Origin: Anaerolineae bacterium
GTDB lineage: Bacteria > Chloroflexota > Anaerolineae > Aggregatilineales > UBA2796
Length of the DNA: 56,117 nt
NCBI GenBank assembly: GCA_025055255.1
Contig: JANWYI010000022.1
Coordinates: 1 to 56,117, forward strand
Direction of reading: 5' to 3'
Shown: piece after piece, positions 52,416-56,117 of the stretch
How positions within the stretch are numbered: the first letter of the stretch is position 1
How the letters are laid out: each line of letters starts with the position of its first letter
Made by a program: the position numbers and the translations under genes
The notes under the pieces: model-generated
The model's database searches: none
Seen by the model: only the letters and a program-made list of their open reading frames with translations
Told to the model about the DNA's origin: nothing

Positions 52416-52859
52416 TCAGCCGACGGCAGGCTGCGGCTGCGGAGCGCTTAGCTGAGCGCGCGCAAGGCGCACGCCTGCCACAGCGCGCACTTGCTCCAGC
52501 AGCGACTCAGCGCTCATGCCTTCGGGCAACCTGCCCGTCAGCGCAACCGCGCCGAAGTGAACGGTAGCGTACACGCCATTCGGCAACACCTTGCCGACGG
52601 CAAAGCGCACCTGTTCGTCATCGTAGAGTTCGCTCACGTCCACGCTTTGCACGCCTGCGATGTGCGGCACGCGCTCTGCCAACAAATGACGCTCTTGTGG
52701 CGTGCGCACGTTGCCCATGAACTTGACCTGTCCGCCTTGTGAAGCGAAGGTGAAGAACGCGCGCGAGGTGCGCAGCGGCGGATAGCTGCGGATCAGGTCA
52801 GCAATGGATTCCTCAATGTCCTCATCAGGACGTTGCGTTACGATCCGTTCGTTAGCCAT
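52416..52859 (-). CDS. Protein with two BON-like domains
   Basis: A 147-residue soluble protein. Two BON-type repeats are visible: residues 15-75 (FFTFASQGGQVKFMGNVRTP with RVPHIAGVQSVDV) and 80-135 (VYATVHFGAVALTGRLPEGM with VRAVAGV). BON domains bind phospholipid or scaffold envelope proteins, but no signal peptide is present, so a cytoplasmic role is likely. The tail ends in Pro/Gln-rich sequence. Confidence 0.8.
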   Translation of the reverse strand: MANERIVTQRPDEDIEESIADLIRSYPPLRTSRAFFTFASQGGQVKFMGNVRTPQERHLLAERVPHIAGVQSVDVSELYDDEQVRFAVGKVLPNGVYATVHFGAVALTGRLPEGMSAESLLEQVRAVAGVRLARAQLSAPQPQPAVG

Positions 52860-53040
52860 GCTCAGAGTCCTTTCATGTGCAGAGCGTCCGATGCTGCATC
52901 AATTATCTCCATTGTACACACGATTGAAAAGCGCGGAAGGTCACTACTAGCCTGTCAAAAGCGGCATTGAGCCATGTACAGCGGCTCGAAATGCGCTAGA
53001 ATTGGGCTATCTACAAGATTTAGCAAAGTGAGTGACGGCA

Positions 53041-54258
53041 ATGGATTTTTCACTGACCGAAGAACATCTGATGGCGCAGCGCATGGTGCGTGAGTTCGCC
53101 CAGAAGGAAGTCTATCCGACGATCAAAGAATGGGATCGCAAGCAGCAGATGAATCCTGCAGTGTTGCCGCGCATGGCGGAGCTTGGCATTCTGGGCATTT
53201 GCATTCCTGTGCGCTACGGCGGACAAGGCTACGATTACATCACGCTCGGCTTGGTGTGCGAAGAGCTGGAGCGCGTGGATAGCACGCTGCGCGTGGTGAT
53301 GTCTGTCCACATGGGCTTGAACAGCCTCGCCTTGCTGCAGTGGGGCACTGAGGCGCAAAAGCAGAAATTTCTTGTGCCGCAGGCGCGCGGCGAGCGCTAC
53401 GGCGCTTTCGGCTTGACCGAATCAGGCGCAGGCAGCGACGTGGTCGCTATGCAGACCACTGCCAAACGGCACGGCGACGTCTACGTGCTGAACGGCGAAA
53501 AAATGTGGATCAGCCTTGCCACGAAGGCGCACAACTTCCTCGTGGTCGCTAAGACCGACCCGAATGCAGGACATCGCGGCTTGACGGCGTTCATCGTTGA
53601 GCGCGAGATGAAAGGCGTGACCACAGGCGATATTCACGGCAAGCTAGGTGTGCGCGCAGGCTCGACAGGCTGGATCGCCATGCAGGACGTTGAGGTGCCG
53701 GTCGAGAATCGCTTGGGCGAGGAAGGCGAAGGTTTCTACATCGCCATGAGCTGCCTCGACAACGGACGCTACACGGTCGCTGCAGGTGCCACAGGATTGA
53801 TCCGCGCCTGTCTGGAAGACAGCCTCAAGTATGCGCACGAGCGCAAGACCTTTGGCAAGCCGATTGGCGAACATCAGCTGATCAAGCAGAAAATCGCCTA
53901 CATGCAGCAATGGTACGATGCAGCGCGCCTGATGGTGCTGCACGTCGGCTGGCTGAAGAACATGGGAATCCGCAACACGCGCGAGACGAGCATGGCGAAG
54001 TGGTTCGCCACAGAGCATAGCGTCAAAGCAGCGCTAGAGGCGATTCAGATACACGGCGCCTATGGCTATAGCGATGAATATGACGTAGAGCGCTATCTGC
54101 GCAACGCCAAAGGCGCGGTCATCTACGAAGGCACGAGCGAAATTCACCAGCTGATGCAGGCGGACTACGCGCTAGGCTACCGCAAGGATCGTCCGCTGCG
54201 CTGCGAAATGCCCGCCTACGATGCAGCCTTCTGGCAGGCTGAGGCGGTCAGCGCCTGA
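53041..54258 (+). CDS. Acyl-CoA dehydrogenase
   Basis: FAD enzyme of beta-oxidation or branched/aryl acyl-CoA oxidation, 405 residues. Family blocks are [39 protein letters not shown] and the FAD site [19 protein letters not shown]. The catalytic base is Glu363 in [14 protein letters not shown], the position used by short-chain and glutaryl-type enzymes. Substrate is not determined. The ATG at 53041 is chosen over the in-frame GTG at 53032. A TAGAAT -10-like element lies at 52997-53002. Electron-transfer flavoprotein genes are not in the window. Confidence 0.93.
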   Translation: MDFSLTEEHLMAQRMVREFAQKEVYPTIKEWDRKQQMNPAVLPRMAELGILGICIPVRYGGQGYDYITLGLVCEELERVDSTLRVVMSVHMGLNSLALLQWGTEAQKQKFLVPQARGERYGAFGLTESGAGSDVVAMQTTAKRHGDVYVLNGEKMWISLATKAHNFLVVAKTDPNAGHRGLTAFIVEREMKGVTTGDIHGKLGVRAGSTGWIAMQDVEVPVENRLGEEGEGFYIAMSCLDNGRYTVAAGATGLIRACLEDSLKYAHERKTFGKPIGEHQLIKQKIAYMQQWYDAARLMVLHVGWLKNMGIRNTRETSMAKWFATEHSVKAALEAIQIHGAYGYSDEYDVERYLRNAKGAVIYEGTSEIHQLMQADYALGYRKDRPLRCEMPAYDAAFWQAEAVSA

Positions 54259-54281
54259 GCCTTTGACCCTTGATTAGTCCC

Positions 54282-54309
54282 TGCCCTTCCTCTGTACGAA
54301 GGAAGGGCA
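54282..54309. terminator. Bidirectional terminator between convergent genes
   Basis: A perfect 10-bp stem (54282-54291 with 54300-54309) around an 8-base loop lies in the 59-base gap between the acyl-CoA dehydrogenase and WD40 genes. No T-run follows on either strand. Confidence 0.65.
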
Positions 54310-54317
54310 AGGTGCGT

Positions 54318-56117
54318 TTAGCGCACGCCCCAGATGCGGATTGTGCCATCTGAGGAGGCGCTGGCGAGGTAGCGCCCGTCAGGAGACCACGCTACAGACT
54401 GTACTGCGTCTGTGTGTTCTTCAAACGTGCGCAGAAGCCGACCTGTCTGTGCATCCCACAAGCAGGTTACACCGCTCCACGACCCTGACGCCACAATGCG
54501 TCCATTTGGTGACCATGATACGCTAGTCAAGTACCAGAGATTATTTGCTGAAAGTGTCTGTAGCAATCGTCCACTCAGCATGTCCCAGAGTCGAAGCGAG
54601 CTATCTTCTGAGCCTGAGGCTATAGTGTACCCGTTTGGTGACCAAGCTACAGAGCGCACTCGGTTATTGTGACCCACAAGCGTTCGCATGAGCTGCCATT
54701 TCTGAGTGTCCCAGATGCGAATCGTACGATCATATGAACCTGAAGCTAGGTATCGTCCGTCGTGTGACCATGCCACAGAGTAGACGCTGCCCGTGTGTCC
54801 TTCTAGAGTGCGCACTAGCGTCCCAGTCTGTGCGTCCCATATCCGAACAGTGCGACCTTCTAGGGCTGAGGCAAGAAGTCGGCTATCAGGCGACCAAGCC
54901 AAACCATTTACCCACTTTTGCCTCGTTGACCATAGCTGTTTCCCGTCTCGGAGATTCCAAACCTCAATGAGTCCGCCCGCTGACCCAGAAGCCAAGTAGC
55001 GTCCATTGGGAGACCATGCTACAGCGTTTACATTTCCTCTTAGTAATTCGTAGCCACTGGAAAGCCAGATCAGTTGCCCGCTCTGAATATTCCAGATACG
55101 CACAGTCTGGTCAGTCGATCCGCCAGCCAACAACTGCCCGTCGGGCGACCATGCCACAGAGTTTGCTCCTAGAGAAAAGCTGAGCATTCGCAGAAGCGCT
55201 AGGCGGGATACGTCGACTGTGGGCGTGGCTGTAGGCAGTGGTGTAGCAGTTCGCGTTGGAGTGCGCGTGGCTGTGAAAGTCGGCGTAAACGTGCGCGTCA
55301 GTGTATGTGTAGCCGTGAAAGTTGGTGTAAACGTGCGCGTTGGAGTGCGCGTAGCTGTGTGAGTCGGCGTGAAAGTGCGCGTCGGCGTGGCAGTCGCTGT
55401 GGAAGTTGGTGTGAAGGTGTGCGTCGGTGTGCGCGTAGCTGTGTGCGTCGGTGTAAACGTGCGTGTCGGCGTGCGCGTAGCTGTGTGAGTCGGCGTAAAT
55501 GTTGACGTTGATGTAGCAGTCGCTGTCAAGGTCGGCGTGGCAGTGTTTGTCGGCGTCTTCGTCCAATGTGTGGCAGTGGCAGTCTGCATGATTGCCGTCA
55601 GACTGGCATTCACGCCTGCTTGGTAGGCTGTCGCAGCTGCCGCTGCAGCAGCCGTCTGCGTAGGCGCCGATGTCTGCGCTGCGTGCGTGAACTCGGCATT
55701 CGCCGTTGCTTGGACGACCAGCTCAATTGGCAGAGTCGGCTCAGGTGTGGCGGTCAGACTCGGCGTCACGGTAGGCGTGGAAGTGTGCGTCGCCGTCGCA
55801 GTGAGACTAGGCGCGAGCGTCGCTGTCTCAGTCTCAATCGATGTCTCAGTCGGTAGCGCTGCAGCTGCAGTCGGACGCTCTGGCGCGGCTGTGGTCAAAA
55901 TTGCAAGCGACGTCGGACTGGTTACAGGCGGGATGAGCTGTAGCTCGCGGCTGAGCAAGAGCGCGATAACGCCGAGCAAGGCAATGATGACCAACAGACT
56001 CAGAATCAGCGGCAAGCGGCTGCGGCGCTGCTCTGAACGCGACATAGGTAGCGCAATCTTAATTGCCGTGCCTTCCTGCGGCGTCATAGGACGCTGCGCC
56101 TCTGCCACGTCCACGCC
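54318..56117 (-). CDS. WD40 repeat protein with Thr-Pro linker (5' end may be cut)
   Basis: At least 599 residues. A transmembrane helix (about 34-54) follows a cytoplasmic segment. A Thr/Ala/Pro-rich extracellular stalk (about 60-300) includes six 14-residue repeats. The C-terminus is a seven-bladed WD40 propeller (about 305-598), with blades of the form [15 protein letters not shown]...IRIWD. A GTG at 56112-56114 is the last possible start, but the frame continues to the edge. Chloroflexota often fuse such modules to a Ser/Thr kinase, so an N-terminal kinase outside the window is possible. Confidence 0.88.
   Translation of the reverse strand, partial: GVDVAEAQRPMTPQEGTAIKIALPMSRSEQRRSRLPLILSLLVIIALLGVIALLLSRELQLIPPVTSPTSLAILTTAAPERPTAAAALPTETSIETETATLAPSLTATATHTSTPTVTPSLTATPEPTLPIELVVQATANAEFTHAAQTSAPTQTAAAAAAATAYQAGVNASLTAIMQTATATHWTKTPTNTATPTLTATATSTSTFTPTHTATRTPTRTFTPTHTATRTPTHTFTPTSTATATPTRTFTPTHTATRTPTRTFTPTFTATHTLTRTFTPTFTATRTPTRTATPLPTATPTVDVSRLALLRMLSFSLGANSVAWSPDGQLLAGGSTDQTVRIWNIQSGQLIWLSSGYELLRGNVNAVAWSPNGRYLASGSAGGLIEVWNLRDGKQLWSTRQKWVNGLAWSPDSRLLASALEGRTVRIWDAQTGTLVRTLEGHTGSVYSVAWSHDGRYLASGSYDRTIRIWDTQKWQLMRTLVGHNNRVRSVAWSPNGYTIASGSEDSSLRLWDMLSGRLLQTLSANNLWYLTSVSWSPNGRIVASGSWSGVTCLWDAQTGRLLRTFEEHTDAVQSVAWSPDGRYLASASSDGTIRIWGVR
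55245..55496 (-). repeat. Six tandem 42-bp coding repeats in the WD40 protein stalk
   Basis: Six contiguous 42-bp units encode 14-residue repeats of the form [14 protein letters not shown] with limited variation; the last ends in TA. The units keep the reading frame and differ mainly at third positions and by His/Phe/Ser swaps. They form an extended stalk. Such repeats tend to expand or contract. Confidence 0.85.

Noticed and set aside
55245-55496. CRISPR array
   Set aside because: The 42-bp repeats are contiguous, in frame and encode a Thr-Pro stalk; there are no unique spacers.

Overview
This 56 kb window is chromosomal DNA from a bacterium that looks like a member of the Chloroflexota (Anaerolineae-like; class not resolved). 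The indications are several lipoproteins and envelope proteins with long Thr-Pro linkers typical of that phylum, a caa3-type oxidase with fused cytochrome c, menaquinone synthesis (menA), many Uma2-family nucleases, and roughly 57% G+C in a sampled line. All taxonomy here is inference from gene content.

Layout. 1-9.3 kb: the 3'-truncated class I aldolase fbaB, a lipoprotein, a sugar/lipid pair (flippase-like membrane protein plus GT4 glycosyltransferase), and a forward run of NAD-epimerase, LysM lipoprotein, methyltransferase with zinc ribbon and membrane protein. 9.4-14.1 kb: cytochrome oxidase cluster coxB-coxA-coxC plus a fourth membrane protein. 14.2-18.3 kb: lutB-lutC, pdxT and a receiver-histidine kinase fusion. 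18.4-25.9 kb, minus strand: amidase, glutaredoxin-like, glpK, GT4, menA, followed by rpsF-ssb-rpsR-foldase, which has its own promoter and a probable S6:S18-binding leader. 26-28.7 kb: a Cys-rich small protein, a second flippase-like protein and a tandem pair of SLATT/DUF4231 membrane proteins.

28.9-37.5 kb is the branched-chain amino acid operon ilvB-(uma2)-ilvN-ilvC-(fic remnant)-leuA-uma2-cimA. It makes valine, leucine and, through citramalate, isoleucine precursors. Its leader carries what reads as a complete peptide-dependent attenuator: a leader peptide rich in Leu/Ile/Val, mutually exclusive antiterminator and terminator helices, then a second small ORF ending inside a second intrinsic terminator.

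37.5-41.1 kb: PIG-L deacetylase, ricT, an M23 peptidase with a propeller-like tail and a tRNA with CAU anticodon. 41.1-43.9 kb, next to that tRNA: a lower-GC two-gene cassette of an OLD/DUF3696-type ATPase and an unrecognised partner, a candidate defence system. 44-56.1 kb: sulfite-oxidase-like molybdoenzyme, a three-domain M23 protein, a small membrane protein with Uma2, a secreted two-domain lectin-like protein, a VWA-PP2C pair, Crp/Fnr regulator divergent from a DUF1858 protein, a BON protein, acyl-CoA dehydrogenase and a seven-bladed WD40 protein cut by the window edge.

Across the whole window the palindrome GGCC is strikingly rare (about 14 sites by eye, several hundred expected from composition). 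No insertion sequence, CRISPR array, prophage or replication origin was seen.
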